From Tetrahymena elliotti 4EA (lineage: Eukaryota; Ciliophora; Oligohymenophorea; Hymenostomatida; Tetrahymenidae): DNA of 64,000 nucleotides. The DNA lies in assembly GCA_000231825.2 (NCBI GenBank), contig JH720330.1, positions 80,789-144,788 on the forward strand, written 5' to 3'. The translations under genes and the position numbers were made by a program. This document shows positions 15,201 to 29,216 of this stretch, one piece after another. Within the stretch, counting starts at the first letter, position 1. The number at the start of each line of letters is the position of its first letter. A model generated the notes under the pieces. It ran no database searches and had not been told where the DNA came from. It saw only the letters and a program-made list of their open reading frames with translations.

Positions 15201-16532
15201 TGCTTTCATGCTAAAAGTCTTAAATTTTTTAAATCTATTTCAAATTTTGATTAAATTTTTCTAAAAATTTAAAAAAGAGAGAAGATTAATTAGATGAATT
15301 ATTAGAAATCAAATTGAGTAATCTAATTTCTTCTTTTTCGCTTTATTTTGAACCAGAAAATAGATTGAAAACATTCAATCTTACAATTTAATCTAATTTT
15401 ATAGTTTCTTCAAATTTTTCATTGACCAATAACTAAAAACTATCTAAAATACTTTGATTAAATTTTTCAATTACGTACTAGCTTATCTTAAAGCAAAGTG
15501 GAACAAATACTATGAAACAATGGGTAATTAAATTTTATGGAATCGTGAATGAAATACCTACCTAAATAAGAATGCTTAGGCAAAATAAAATAATGTGACT
15601 AAATACATTCAAAAATCTAGAAATTCCATGATAATACTAAGAATAAAAGAAAGAGATAAAGCTACTAGGTACATAATAGCAAGCCAAAATAGCACTTTGA
15701 CCCTTAGGAGAAAATACAAGACCAATAAAAAAGAATATTTCTAGAATAACATTAAATGAAAACTGTGTGTAAGAAAAAGGTCTTGCAAGATAATCAATTA
15801 ATTTAATTTCATAGTTGTAATCTACATCAGTAATAATTAAATCTATTAAATAGAAATGTATTAGTTTTAAATGTTAAAATAAATTTTTTTGCTTAATTTG
15901 TATTTTTTGAAGAACTATAAGATCATATAAGAAAATAAAGTAAATAAATTTAATAAAAACAGTAAATTACTTATAAAAATTGCAATAACTGTCAATACTA
16001 TAGCAACTATGCTTTCACTAAATCTATGCAAGCCCAAGAAAATAGATGGTATGTATATTCCATATTAATAAATCATAATAAAAAATGATAACATTTTATC
16101 AACAGATCCACTTTTCTCATTGGTTCTTTCTTCATTTAAATAGTTTGTATTCAGTTTCTTATTTATTTGCTAAGGAGATTGTAATTTTTTCATGGCTAAA
16201 AGGTATTTTATAAATGCTATAAATAAACAAATGAGCAAAAAAGCATTCAAAGAAACTAATAAAATATTTAGATCATTCATTAAATCATCATTATCTAAAT
16301 ATCCTACTAAATTATTCTATTTCAAAAATTCGAAATGACTATCTGACTTAACCAAGTCTCTAAATTATGCAGAAACAGAAAAAAAGAATATTAAGCACTG
16401 TCGTAGGGCTATCAAAAATGAAATCCATGGTCTATTTCTATTATATGCGTGTACTATTCTGTAAAGCTCCTCCTCATAAAATTTTTGAAAATATCTTGGC
16501 CTCTTTGAGCTCCTAATTTCCTACTGAATCAT
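9229..16532 (-). CDS. PAS-domain polytopic membrane protein, TmcB-like, paralogue 2
   Basis: The start ATG is at 16532-16530 (MIQQEIRSSKRPRYF) and the TGA stop at 9231-9229, giving the longest of the three paralogues. The N-terminus carries YEEELYRIVHAYNRNRPW and then membrane segments. The PAS-like part (about 14470-14210) reads FDEKTCILFATYKD, then INEVSSNFQDIFQYTTN, then IESIIPHYF and HTKYIESYLEEE. The linker (about 13900-11850) is dominated by Gln and Asn and contains short Gln and Tyr-Asn repeats. The C-terminus has a membrane segment near 11750, a probable ectodomain, further membrane segments near 10800-10680, and the conserved SYLLENIAMDFNVLVMNI (about 10020). An intron at 9797-9846 (50 nt) is shared in position with the other copies, and a larger AT-rich intron lies around 10100-10670. 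It is probably a membrane sensor; the function is unproven. Confidence 0.75.
12441..12520 (-). repeat. Codon repeats (Gln run and Tyr-Asn repeat) inside paralogue 2
   Basis: A TTA/TTATAA-type microsatellite lies within the Gln/Asn-rich linker. Read on the minus strand it encodes about four Tyr-Asn pairs, a short spacer and then about seven consecutive Gln, all by reassigned TAA/TAG or CAA codons. Such tracts vary in length between strains; the other two paralogues lack this exact tract. Confidence 0.7.
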
Positions 16533-17874
16533 TGACTAAAATAAAGAGTTTGTGTTTGCTATTTATTTATTAACAAAACTTAAAAATTTTCTTAATTTTT
16601 ACAGAATTTTAATTTCTGGAATTAATAATCATCTATCTCACGTAATATTGGTATTAAATGCTTCTTCTTATTAAAGACCTTTTATTTTAATATATATGTA
16701 AGCAAATTTAGTTTTCTCATCTAAATCTTATTACAATTATAATAACTCATCAAGTATTATTTATCATCATGAACCTTCTTCTTAAATTAATTAAAGTAAC
16801 TTTAATATTTTGAATATGTAATACTTTTATGAAAAAAGTATAGTATCATTTTTCTTGATTGATACATCTTTCTTTTTTACATTTTTTAATTAAATAATTA
16901 AATGAAATAAGTGTTAATGTCGTTGATAAATATCTAATGGATTTTATTTTCTGTTTCAATATATTACTGAAATTTTATATTAATATTTATTTATACACAA
17001 AAAAAATAACTCAGTAAATAAATTTTAACTGACTAATAAATTTATTTTCTTTTTTAATAAATTTAGATTGAAGAAATTCTATGGCAAATTACCAATTTAT
17101 AAATTTATTATTATTTTTTCTTAATTAATTAAAATACCATTAATCCAAAAATGAATAAATTTCTTGTTTCTAATTTAAGAATCTTATTTTTTACCACTAA
17201 ATTTGTTTCTGAAAAATATTTACTTCAGCTTTAATGAAAAGCTTGAAAAATCAAAGTTAAAAATTGAATTATTATTTATCAATTATTTGATTAATAATCA
17301 ATTAATTTTTAGTTCAAATTTTTTAAATTAATACCTTCAATTTTTCATCAAAATATAAACCAATGGTAAAATGATAATTGAATTACATATTTTAGACTTT
17401 ATTTTCTTTCTAACTTTATGCAAAAAATAAATTAATAAAAACCATGCTTTTGAATCTATCTTGTTTATTTTCAAATATATAAAAAAGAGAAATATAACTT
17501 ACTTAAATTAAATATTTTTAATTTTATTGTTTGATAAATTATTTTAATTCTTTCCAAATATAAAAATATTATCTTGATAGTTAGTTCATTTAAAATAATT
17601 ATTTGATCTCATAGATTTTTATTTTAGGTTCTAGAAGATCTAAAAAATACAAATTAAACAAAATTTTTTCAAATCCATGACTTCAAATTTTTGTGTGAAA
17701 ATTTTTAATAAAAAATTTGACTCTTTGAACCCCACCCTTTAAATTAGATATTAGGTTTAGAAATTAGAAATAAATGAATAAAAAAGCTAATATTTTATAA
17801 AGAAAAAAATGAAAGTCAGATTTGAAAATAGTATTGAGTGTGTGCCAAACAAACAAATTATATAATTTAAATAA
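16533..17874. other. Intergenic, no gene seen
   Basis: A 1.3-kb AT-rich spacer between paralogues 2 and 3 on the minus strand. It should contain the 5' region of paralogue 2 and the 3' UTR of paralogue 3. No coding island or repeat stands out. Confidence 0.5.
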
Positions 17875-20800
17875 TCAAATAGTAGAATTTTTTTTAATGT
17901 ATGTTAATATATAAGTGTTTTCTATTAATGTGTTTATGTCTAATATTTATAAATAAGTTTTCGTCTTATGTAATGTATTATTCAAGTATTTGCTAAATGA
18001 AATCCATCCTAAAGTGAATACTAGAGCCATTATAACAATCTAGATTGCAATCAAAATTATCTAAAATACTACAATTTACTGATAGAAATTATCATTTTAA
18101 GTTAGGATAAACTAATTCAAGCTTACTATAACCTCATCTAGAAATTCAGTGTAAGCTATATAGTCTATTATGTTGAATGTAGATAAGAACTAAGATACTT
18201 GAGCCATAGAAGTTTAGTTATTGGGAATTGTATACATTTTGTATAAGTCCGAGAACAAATATAAAGTTTGTTTGTAAGCAACTTCAAAGCCTTACTGTAG
18301 GAACCCATTATTGGTTATAGAACATATTGTGGTGTTTAGTTATGTCTAATTTGTGTTAAATTATGGATACTATTAGAAAACGTTACATAAATTATTCTTG
18401 AAAGCTGCAAAGAAAAAACTATCATATAGATTCTAATTATACCTTTTTAAAAAATTTTTAAAGATAATCCAAATAAATAATCAAAAAAAGAAATACCTGC
18501 TCTTTTAATATTAAGAATTAACTATCCACTGAATATTTGCATTAATTACTTACTACTGTTAATTTAATTCGTTTAAATAATCATAGTAAAGTTCTGGAGG
18601 CATAGGCTTTAAACCAGGTTTTATCTTCATAACTATAACGTTAAAGTTCATAGCTATATTTTCTAAAAGATACGATCTCAATTCATATATTTTCTCTGTT
18701 GAATAATTAATAAAATTTTTCATTTTTTAAGTTAAGATAAATAATTTTCAATTAAAATTAATTTAAAAAAAAATAATTTTAACACATTCTTTTGAGATAG
18801 AATAATGTAATTAATTTATATAAAAAATTACTCATTGTTAGTAAGTCAAGGGTGGTCTTTGTTAGGTAATCTTAAGTGAAAATTTTGATGATAATAGGAT
18901 AGCAAATGATTAATAAGTAAATGAAAAAAACTATCATAGATATTTTAGAATTAAATCTAGGTAATTTGGTTATTGAACTAATATTCTGTTTACGAACATC
19001 TTTTTCCTTAGATATGCTTTGAAGAGAAGCAAAAGTTTGATTCATAGATTAGCTATTCCTATTTGAACAAATGGACAATTGTTTTTATTTGTAGTAAGAC
19101 ATTTAAATTGATTTGATTAGTTAATCTAATTTAGAAGTCGAGAATGTTGCGAACAAGGAAATGATTACATCTCTCTCCTTTTAAATGTAATAATATAAAG
19201 GTAGAATAATACTTACACAAAAGCCATTAATTGTTACAATCAAAACCATTAGAATAGTGAGCTAGTTTGAAATATCATGTTACTCATACTCTTATTAAGT
19301 TACTATTTAATCTTGGATATATTTTAGTGATTTAAGCTGTTATTATTCATTACTAATCATGTAATATTCAGCTCTCGAATTAGCACTAGTGCTACTATTA
19401 TCTGAAGATGTTCCATTCCTTGAAGTTGAAGAGCTAAATGAACGAAAGATATTAGAAAAAGACATCACGACACCATATTAAAGAGTTGTATTATAAGGTA
19501 TTGAGACTAATTGTGATGGATTAGATGATGTATTTGATATCTAACTCAGATCATAACTCTAGCCTATCATATAGGTAAAATAAGTATTTCTTAATAGCTT
19601 AAACATTTTTCTTTCAGTGTTTGCTCTTTCCATTTGAGCTATTAAATTGATGATTTTAATCTTCATAAAATTCTGTTTAGACCTAGTCTAGTTTCTAAAT
19701 AATTGTTTCTATGTTTAATCATCAAACTTTAATTCTGTTGAAAATCTAAAAAGGTAATTCATATTTTAGTATTTTACGACCGAGCTTAAATATGATTGGT
19801 ATTTCGTTGGCCAGTTAAAAACTTAATAATCATAGTATGATGAGCTTATTTTATTTATTGTTTGTATGTATTATATCCAAGTCAAACAAATCATAACACT
19901 AAAACATAGAATACCAACTATATTTATAGCCTTTATAACTTAAAGCAAGGATTTATCAGCCATTATTTACTGAAGCTGCCTTTTAGCTGAAGCTGAGCTT
20001 GAATTTCTAGAATTAGTTGAAGCAATTTCATACTGTATGTCTTAAACTTTTTATTTTTTTATATTTTTATCTTCTGTTTGATTATTATAATAGTTATTTC
20101 CATGAGGTGTGATTGTACTAAAATCTTCTTTGTTTTATATCTTCTTATTATAACTCAAGCCATATGGATTCTAATAAATATTTCTTGGAGCAGGTTGATA
20201 ATTTTCATTTTAGAAATTAAAATAATTTCTTTTTGATGAAGATTTATCACCACTTTTTAAATCATATTTAGGAGAAAGTTTTAGTGCATTTTTTACTAGT
20301 TTTAGATTTGAATCATATTTGTTTTGCTTTATTTCTAGGTTACAGTTTTTGTCATCATTTATTTCAACCAGATTTTAAATACTTTACTGTGTTGTTCTTG
20401 GTGAAATGAATTTGAAATCTTATTATGAAAAAGAGGTAATTGTTAGGAGATTATTTTTATCAGTATAGCTACTTAATGCTTCATTACTACGAGGAGAACT
20501 AAAAAATTAATTTTAAGTTTTTTCGCTGCTAATTGGTGAAAGTAAATTTAATATGCTTCTTTGAGAATTACTTTAAATTATTTATTATTTTTACTGTTTG
20601 TTAAGTAATCCTATTCTAGATGCTTCATCGTTAGTAGTATTAAGCTTATTAATTTTATTTATTGATTATTATATTTTAACTTCATCCATCTCATTATATA
20701 AGTGATTATTATAAAATGTATTTTAATTTAAGGTTGAGATCTCGTTATTGGGAGATCTTTCAATAATAGATTAATTTTGATAATTGTTATTATTTTTGCT

Positions 20801-23800
20801 AAAGTAACTTCCACCATCCAAATTATCAGATATCAATTAATTATCGATTATTATATGATCTTATTGCTAAATATCTTATAAAGAATGAATTAAATTCTAA
20901 TCCTAGCAGTTCATGTTCTATTATTGAAAAATATTATGATTTATTTCTAGAATGTTTTTTGTGTTAACCATTCTATTATTGTTTTGCTATTTTTCACTAA
21001 GATTCTAATTTTTTTAATTTAACTTTTATTCAAAATATTCTGTGTTTCCTTACTCACTTTTTTCATCTTCTTCCTGCTCATTAATCACTTCTTAACCTAA
21101 AATTAGATTACTCTTTATTGCTTTATTTTCTTCCTACAATTACAAATTAATAGATGAAGATCCTTCTTTAGGAACAAAGTTATTTGAAGAGCCTTATGGT
21201 TCTAAAAGTGCATTTATAGCACTTACAACTTGTAATGAGGAAGATTCAAAATTTTATTGAGGAGATAAATTAAAAATAGCTACTTTTTATTCAAGCTAAG
21301 AAATTACTTTATCTAAATCGGAATTTATTTCAAAGTACATCTCATATATCTCTTTCTTTTGAGGATTTTTTAGTTAAGATAAAATAAAAGGAGCTTAATC
21401 ATTAGGATTAAGTTACCTCATTTTTTGTATTTCGATATAACTTATTTCTTCTATTCCTCTGTATTATACTTTTTGGATTGTGAATTATACAAAAGTAAAT
21501 TAATAGCAAGATAAATCCTTTTCAATGTACATACTTTTCAGTGTTTTAACTTTTTTTGCTTTTAAATTAGAAATTTTAGAACTGGCAAATGAACCTACGG
21601 AGGTATATTATGTTCCAGCATATTGATCAAGCAATTATATTACAATAAAGTTTATTTTTTATTTGTTTTTCTTTTCTTTTTATTACTTTAAAATATTTTC
21701 TATCGATTCTGTAAGATTTGCATGGATTTCATTTTTTTTATCTTTATTTTAGTCTTAGTTTTTTGTTCCAACTATAAAAGGAAATACCTCATCAATTTAA
21801 ATTTTAGAAAGAGATTCCTTGTTTGGGAAAAAAGCATAGTATAATCTATCAGTCAATCCAATTACACTTAAATTTCTTTCTTCATAAAGTATATAATCAT
21901 ATTGGTAATTTATATGCTTGATCTTCGCAGTCAACCCAAATGTGCTTTCGTCATAATATTAATTCACTCTTAAATCTATTCTAACTGGCAATATAAATAA
22001 TTAATTAATCTATGTAAAAATAATTTATTAGTTCATTTTGCAACCAATTTATTTATTTTTATTCAATTAAACCATTTCCATTTCTGTTATTTTTTCTTCA
22101 TTGCTTTTCTTATCTTCATCCAGCATTTCTTCTTCTAAATGTAAATTTTTATGCTCTGAAATAATTTGTGAATTTTTATTACTTTATTCTTACTGAACAC
22201 TGCATCTAACTTCTTCATCTAGATAGGACTCAATATATTTTTAATGAATAAACTAAAACACAAAAGGTATGATTGAATCAATACTACGACCTTTTACGTC
22301 AATATTGGAAGTAAAAAAGAAAATATCTTGAAAATTTGAAGAAACTTAATTAATAATTAAAGTTTTTTGATCTTTATAGGTTGCAAATACAATGCATGTT
22401 CTTTCATCAAATCTATCTTTGTTAATAGTACTACTTATAATTTCATCATCAAATATTTTGTCTAAATATTTGTGACGCAATTTTGATTAGTACTTCTTTT
22501 TAAATTTATTTATTTACATTAAATTAATATCTTTTTCACTAAAAGCTAAGTTTTCAAGGAATAATGCCTAAATATTTAACAAATCAAGACTGTCATCGTT
22601 CATAGAGCACAATGAATTTAAATTATCCTTCAATTCATTCTTAAATTGCTACATTAGTTCAATTTTTTTAATTAGATCCTAAACTTTTATCTCCCTTTAT
22701 TTCATAGTGTTTAATATCTCTAACTTTATTTTGATTGTTAAATCTAACAGAATGTAAGACTGCTCTAATCTCTTTTCAAAAACAATCACTTCTAAATAAG
22801 AACAATCAAAAGGATTAGATCTTCCCATCTACTTTCTTAATACAGATCTCTTTTTCAAAAAAATAGAATGAACTGAGTTGAACATTTAAATTTGTTTTGA
22901 TGATAAATTCGTATTTCTACTAAGTTCTAAAAACTATAGCCAGTATGTTTTAAAAGATTAAGCAATTTCTATTAAAAAAACAAAAAAAATTAGCATTTCA
23001 TAACAGCCAGTTTGTTTGTTTCTTTTTTTTTCTTTTAACATTTTTTTGAATTACTCCTTCAAAATAATTTTGATCCTCTCCTTAATTAAATTCATATATT
23101 CTGTATCATTTAAAAATTCAGTTTATTAATTTAAACTACTGCTAACCACACATTTTCCTTAATTTAAATTGTTTATTTTTTGTAATTTATCAGGCGTTTG
23201 CTATTATTTTTACAAGGATTAAAATTCAAAAACTGAGTTAGAGAAGTCTATGTTTGTATTTATAATCACATTTAGTAATTTAACTTCTCTTCTTTCGCTA
23301 TCTCTAGAATACGCAATATCTTAAAATAAATTCAATCTTATTATCTTGTTCAAATCTATATCTTAATTTCCATTTTCATGGACTAAACTTTAAAGTTACT
23401 CTAATATGTTTTCACAATTACTTTTTGTTATAGTTTCAGCTATTTTCAAACTAATGGGCAAGTAAACTACTGTAAGAATACTTATGAGCATATCCGGTAT
23501 TTTAAAAGATATACCTATTTGTACTATAATACTTACTATAGAGAAACTAATATGAGAGAAAGCATTTATAAATTAAGACTATTTATGATAAAATTAACAA
23601 AACTGGCTTGAAATCAACCCACTAATCATAAAGTATACTGCTATTAAAATACTTTAACTGCTTGGAAATTATGAAATTGCCACAAAAAAACAAAGCTCTA
23701 TAACTGTACTAAAAATGAATTAAAAATATGAAAAAGGTCTAGCTAAATAATCAATTGACTTAATTTCATAATTATAGTCAACGTCAGATATTAATAGGTC

Positions 23801-24644
23801 TATTTATAAAAAACTAGGTTAATCTAATTAACTTAAATAAATATATCTCTATCAAAATAAAAATTAGTTCATCCTAATTAAAATTTTGAAAAAATGATAT
23901 CTTTAAAAAACATGAATACTGTAAAATCTTTTTTATAATAGCCTAATAATAATAAAATATTGATTCTGAATATTTTATTTTAATTTTCTATTTATCAAAA
24001 ATTTTGAAGGTAATTAATTGGGTTAGTTAAAGAATAATTTACAGTATGAGAATACCAAAAAATAAGAAAGTTTAATTACTCAAAAGTATAGAGACTATCA
24101 ATAATGTAATTGCGAGAGGATTACGAGCGATTTCATGAAGGCTTATAAAAACAGAAGGCACATACAAAATATTCTAAAAAGCAATTGTTAGAAATGAAAA
24201 TAAGCTTTAAATTTAATTTATTTTTTCATTTTTATTTTCTTCATTTGAGTATATTCTGTTTAACATAGACCTTTCTTATATTTGTTTACTTTTTAAAGAT
24301 AGGTTAAAAATATAGATTGCAAAAGTAAAAATGAAATATGATAAAATAATTCCATTTAAGGCCAAAAGAATTAGCCTGAAATATGTTTTCATCTAATCAT
24401 TTTCCATAAAATCTTAAAATCCATGGTTCTTCAAAAAGGTAAAATTGCTATCCACTCGAATTAATTGGCTAAATTATCTTTATAAAGAGAAGAAAAGAAT
24501 TATTAAATGCCTTAAAATAATCATTGCCGAATAAAAAGGTTTATTTCTTGGTAAAATATTAACTATCCTATACAGTTCTTCTTAATAAAATTTAAGAATA
24601 TTTCTTGTTAAATAGGATTTTTTCTCCTATTATGTCTACTTCAT
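17875..24644 (-). CDS. PAS-domain polytopic membrane protein, TmcB-like, paralogue 3
   Basis: The start ATG is at 24644-24642 (MKQTQQEKKSYLTRN) and the TGA stop at 17877-17875. Order of parts: an N-terminal YQEELYRIVNILPRNKP and about four or more hydrophobic segments; an intron beginning GTAAATTATTC near 24043; DYNYEIKSIDYLARPF (about 23770); more hydrophobic segments; and a helical stretch with MGRSNPFDCSYLEVIVFEKR (near 22800). The PAS-like region (22440-22220) has FDERTCIVFATYKD, NQVSSNFQDIF and IPFVFQFIHQKYIESYL. A Gln/Asn/Ser-rich linker, a membrane segment near 19930, an ectodomain with Ser/Asn-rich stretches and C-terminal membrane segments follow. A 54-nt intron at 18443-18496 is orthologous to those in the other two copies. 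The family assignment rests on motif layout, not on a search. Confidence 0.75.
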
Positions 24645-25485
24645 TTTAAATCTAGATCTTTTTTTTTTGTTAACTTTTTATAATAAATTTGAGTGAATGT
24701 TTTTTTAGAGTACTTATTTTTATTTTTTGCAATTAATTATTTGTTGTTACAGCTTAAAACTCTTCCTAAATAATCCAACAAATTTATTATTCAGTTTATG
24801 ATCTCTTCTATTTAAAACTTCAACTGTAAACTATACTTTTTATTAAGGAATGCAATATTAAAATACAATTAGATAATAAATTGACAAATTTTAAACTTTT
24901 TCTGTCAATCAAAAAGAAAATTAATTGAAAAAGTTACCAGTATGCTAATCTGTTTTTTTTATAAAAATAGAAAAATACTTTTGTTTATTTATAAATAATA
25001 CCTCTAAAACAGAGAGTAAACTATTTATGATAACCTTAATAGAAGAAATATAAAAATTAATTTTATTTTTTTAAATAACAAACATGAATAAAAAAACAAT
25101 AATTTGGTATTGAAATTTAAATATATTGTAGCCTTTTCAGATTCTTTAAAGACTTTCTCCTTTCTTTTAAAATCTGATTAAGATTATAAAATTTGTTTAA
25201 AAGTCATTTAATTTATTTGAAAAAACTTGTATTGATATTTAAACTGATATGTAGAATTATAAATAATTTAGTACATTTATTAATAAAATGTAAATATTTA
25301 AAGCAATTTATATATAATATTTTTTAATTGAAATAAATTAAACTGGTCAAATAATTAGTTTAGCATTTTACAAAAAAATCATTCATTTATTGATAAACCT
25401 TTTGATAATTATAATTAGGTCTTAATTTTTTTGATTATTTATCTCAAACTTTACCTTTGAATATTGTATTTTGATTTTTTCAGTT
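24645..25485. other. Divergent intergenic region
   Basis: AT-rich region between the start of the minus-strand PAS paralogue 3 and the start of the plus-strand TOG-like gene. It should contain both promoters. I see no recognisable element. Confidence 0.5.
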
Positions 25486-28400
25486 ATGGATTTTAATGTT
25501 ATAATTAGAACAGTATACGAAAGTGAAGATGATCAAACTAAATTTGAACTGATAGAGGATTTAAAAAAGTAAATTGAGAATCATTAGTAAGTTATCCTCC
25601 CTGAATTAAGAAGGCTTTTTATGATGCTTTCTGAGACACTTACTAGTGCAAAAAAAGATAATTTAATAATACTAATTCATTAAACTATAAGCACACTAAT
25701 AAGAGTGCTTCTTACATAGGAAGTAGAATTAAACTTCAAATACATCTTGCTACCTCTTGTTAACAATCTGGCTGAGCCTAATCAATTAATAAGGCACAGT
25801 ACTAAACTAGTTATTGACAATTTCCTAAAAAAAACTAGAAATATTGAATTAATAATTGATTACTTGATAAAGTTTGGGTTTACCTCTGAAAATTATTTTC
25901 TGAGAGAAAAATGTATTGGAGCAAGTGTTAGATTTTTAGATATTTGCCAAAATATTTTTGGATCTCGTTCTGGCTTAAACGATGTGAGGCGTTTGATTGA
26001 GAATATAATTATTAAACTGAATGATAGTGTAGAAAATGTTAGAATAAAAGCTTAAAAAGTGTTATATAAAATAATGAAGTAAAAGAATTATGAAGGATTT
26101 CTTTAAGTTTAAAGAAGACTTTCTAAGGAACACCAATTATTGATGGAAAATGTTGTTAATAAGAAGCATCTTGAATAGGAAGATTTAAAAGTATATTTAT
26201 GTAATTTTTATTTTTTGAATTACAAGCCAATTTCTATAACTTTTTTACAAATCTCAAGCAAATGATGCTTGAAAGGAATGTATGTAAAAGAGAGCGTGCA
26301 ATTTGCAGACATAAAAAATATATTTAACAATATTAAATTTATTAAATTCTATTTATTTTACAAGATAAAGGAGTTGTATGAGAAATTTGGGGAAATAAAC
26401 TTGCATATGTTTGAAGATTACTAATAAGATTTTATTATAGAAAATACTGATGGGATAAGAAAATATTATTTGTATTAAGAATTGCCATAGCTTACAAAAA
26501 AGCAGATTCTTTCTTTTTTTCCACTTGGAATGAATGGATTATACTTCAATTTGATAAGAGAAGATACTTTAATAGATTGCTTTAATGAATCAGATTTAAG
26601 AGTAATTCTTTCATTCCATTCATAAATTTATTTATTAATGCAAGTCACTTAATAGGTTAAAATATAAGCATCTAAAGAAGTTTTAGATGCTTTTGAAGCC
26701 TGTGAAACTCCAGAAGACACAATTAATGATATAAAATCATACATGGGAGCATTCTATAAATTTATTACCTACTTGCTCAGTAGTAAAAACTTAATTATAA
26801 GTGGAAATGCTATGAAAATTATTTCCACCTTAATTCAACATAGCGCAGGTGTATAAATGAAAGCTTATATAATCCTAGCTCTTCCTCCATTAATAGGAAA
26901 ATTAGGAGAAGAAAGAATTAATATTAGAAATACGGCTTTCTTTATTGTTAGATCTATGATCACCTCAATCAAAAAGCATACCCTTCTTAAGAGTTTTTGC
27001 CTTTTTTTAAATGATTAACTAAACAATTAAACTAACCCTAATTGGCATATCAAAGAAGAGATCCTTAACCTTATTTCAGTTCTATTTCTTTCTTTATTTG
27101 ATGGTTACCCTGAAGAATGGTATGAAAATGCTTTTATCAAAGAACTACAAGGAGAAGATGCCAATAGCGTAAAAAATTTTTTTACATAAATTCAAATCAA
27201 AACAATTTTTTTGAAATTTTATATGGAGAATGATCATTTGATAATAATGTTATTATTGTTTTCGATTTTTCATTTGAACTTGTAAATGGCTAAAGGCATA
27301 AGATTTGAGAAATTCATAATTTATATATTTTAATGGCTTTATAGGATAGATTTAGTTTGAAAATAATTTAATAATTATTAGATAAGATATATAGACATGA
27401 AGTATGTTCTAACCACAATTAGTATGTTTTTAGATGATAAAGTTATGAAAGTTAGAAAGGCAGCTATGGAGGCACTAGCTGTTATTTCAAGCTATGGTAC
27501 ACATAAAGAATACATTTTACAGATTCTTCATGAGCTTTTGGATTCAAAAGTTTATGATCAATTAGTTGATAAAGTATTTTTATAAATATAGTTAATATTT
27601 ATAATTTAATTGTTTTTTGTTATTATCTTAGCTATAGACTGGTAAAATATATTTCATTAATCAACACGGAAAACTTGAAATGCCAGTAATTGAAGTTAAG
27701 AAATACGAAAATGAAAAAGATAAATATGAAGAAAGATTAAGAAGATACAAGATGCTTTTAAATGAAAAACTTAGTGAAGATGAAAGTTAAAGAAGTTTAT
27801 CAGAAATATTAGAAATTTCATAAAAAGATAATGAAGAGGATGAAAATGGTATGGAATTCTTAAGAAGAGAAGAAGGTGAAAGAGAGAAAGCTATGAGATA
27901 ACGTAAATTAAAAATAACATACTACAATCTAGAGGATGAAGAAAACAGATTAATGAGTTTAAGAGATAGAATAAAAAAAACAAATGATAATATTGATAAA
28001 TACATTCATAATCATGAGCATGATGGAGTTGATTCAGTCAAATACGATATCCTTGTTCCAATTAAAGACATACCTATTACAACATATAATTAAAAAGATT
28101 CTCCAATAAAACCAACTAAAGCAAAAACATCAAATAAAAATTTAGAAATTCCTAAATAAGAAGAAAATTTAGATGAAAATGGTGAAGAGAAATTTGATCC
28201 ATTTGCTGGTGATGAGTTTGGAAAATTAGTAATTTTATTTATTGGTTTTAAAAAATTAAATAAATAATTTAACAATAATAAAGATATTTGACAATGAAGA
28301 AGAATAAAAGAAATAAGACAAGAGAGAATAAGAAAGCAGGTATCCAGATGAACTAAAGAAAAATGTTTACTACTTTTAACCTATACAGCCAAAACCTATT

Positions 28401-28706
28401 GAAAAGGAAGAAAGTGAAAAAGACTCATTAGATGATCTAAAAGTTGTCGAATTTGAGTATAGAACAGATGATTATGATCCTCTTACTTTAGCTTCAAAAA
28501 AGAAACCTGCTAGCACTAAAATAGATATATAGTAACGTATTAACAGCTCACTTAGTAAGCTTAATCAAGGTTCTAATGCAAATGAGAAGTTTGTTATGAA
28601 TCTCCCTAAAGTAATCTAATTAAATGAAAAAGAATATGATGGATATGAGTATTCGGTTTATAATGATAGTAGTATCGATCATACATAAACTTTTAACAAT
28701 TAATGA
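25486..28706 (+). CDS. HEAT/TOG-repeat protein, crescerin (TOGARAM)-like
   Basis: Starts MDFNVIIRTVYESEDD. The first ~150 residues are paired helices of HEAT type: ILLPLVNNLAEPNQLIRHST, then YLIKFGFTSENYFLREKCIG, then LIENIIIKLNDSVENVRIKA. A later HEAT/TOG segment (27397-27600) has MFLDDKVMKVRKAAMEALAV. After an intron ending near 27631 comes QTGKIYFINQHGKLEMPV, which resembles the link between TOG arrays and a 'Pxx..G.ve.p' segment in crescerins, tubulin-binding proteins of cilia. The C-terminal third is charged and acidic (FDPFAGDEFGKL near 28200). Introns include 26nn regions before IKELYEKFGEIN and one around 28227-28281. Stop TGA at 28704-28706. HEAT-type repeats are clear; the crescerin name is inferred, and other TOG or HEAT scaffolds are possible. 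Confidence 0.65.
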
Positions 28707-29216
28707 ATGGATACAACTAATTAAAAATAAAAAAATTTTAAATCAGTAATGTAAGAAATATTGAATAAATAATTAAATTATGTATGCATTTTTTAAATCT
28801 AGTTCCTTATTCTTAATCAAAAGAGAATATTAGGAAATTGTAATATATTTTAAAAATTTATTTTTGTAGTTATGACTTTCATATTAAAATATTAAACTAT
28901 TATCTAAATTTAAATTTTTAAATATTTTATAAAAAAATAAATGGAGAAAACAAATTAAATAATAAAAAAATTGAAATATTATAAAAATATACTTAACCTA
29001 ATAGAAAGAAAAGTTAATTTCAAATTTCCTTGGTAAAAATAAGTAAAAATCTAAATTTTAATTTTATAAAAAAATAAAATTTAATGGTTTAATTAGAGGG
29101 TTAAAGGGGATAATCAATAGTTTATGAAAATAAAGTACTACCATATAAAGTAAATATTAAATAAATTAATTTATCAATTAATAAGAATATTTTAATTTTG
29201 AAGAATTTTGTAATTT
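28707..29216. other. Convergent intergenic region
   Basis: AT-rich sequence between the 3' ends of the plus-strand TOG-like gene and the minus-strand GRAM gene. It carries both 3' UTRs; no other feature is visible. Confidence 0.5.

Noticed and set aside
26190..26245. Possible 26-nt Paramecium-type intron in the TOG-like gene
   Set aside because: A 26-nt GT-AG segment would restore the frame, but other introns here are longer and alternative splice sites exist; too uncertain to list as a feature or to argue for Paramecium.
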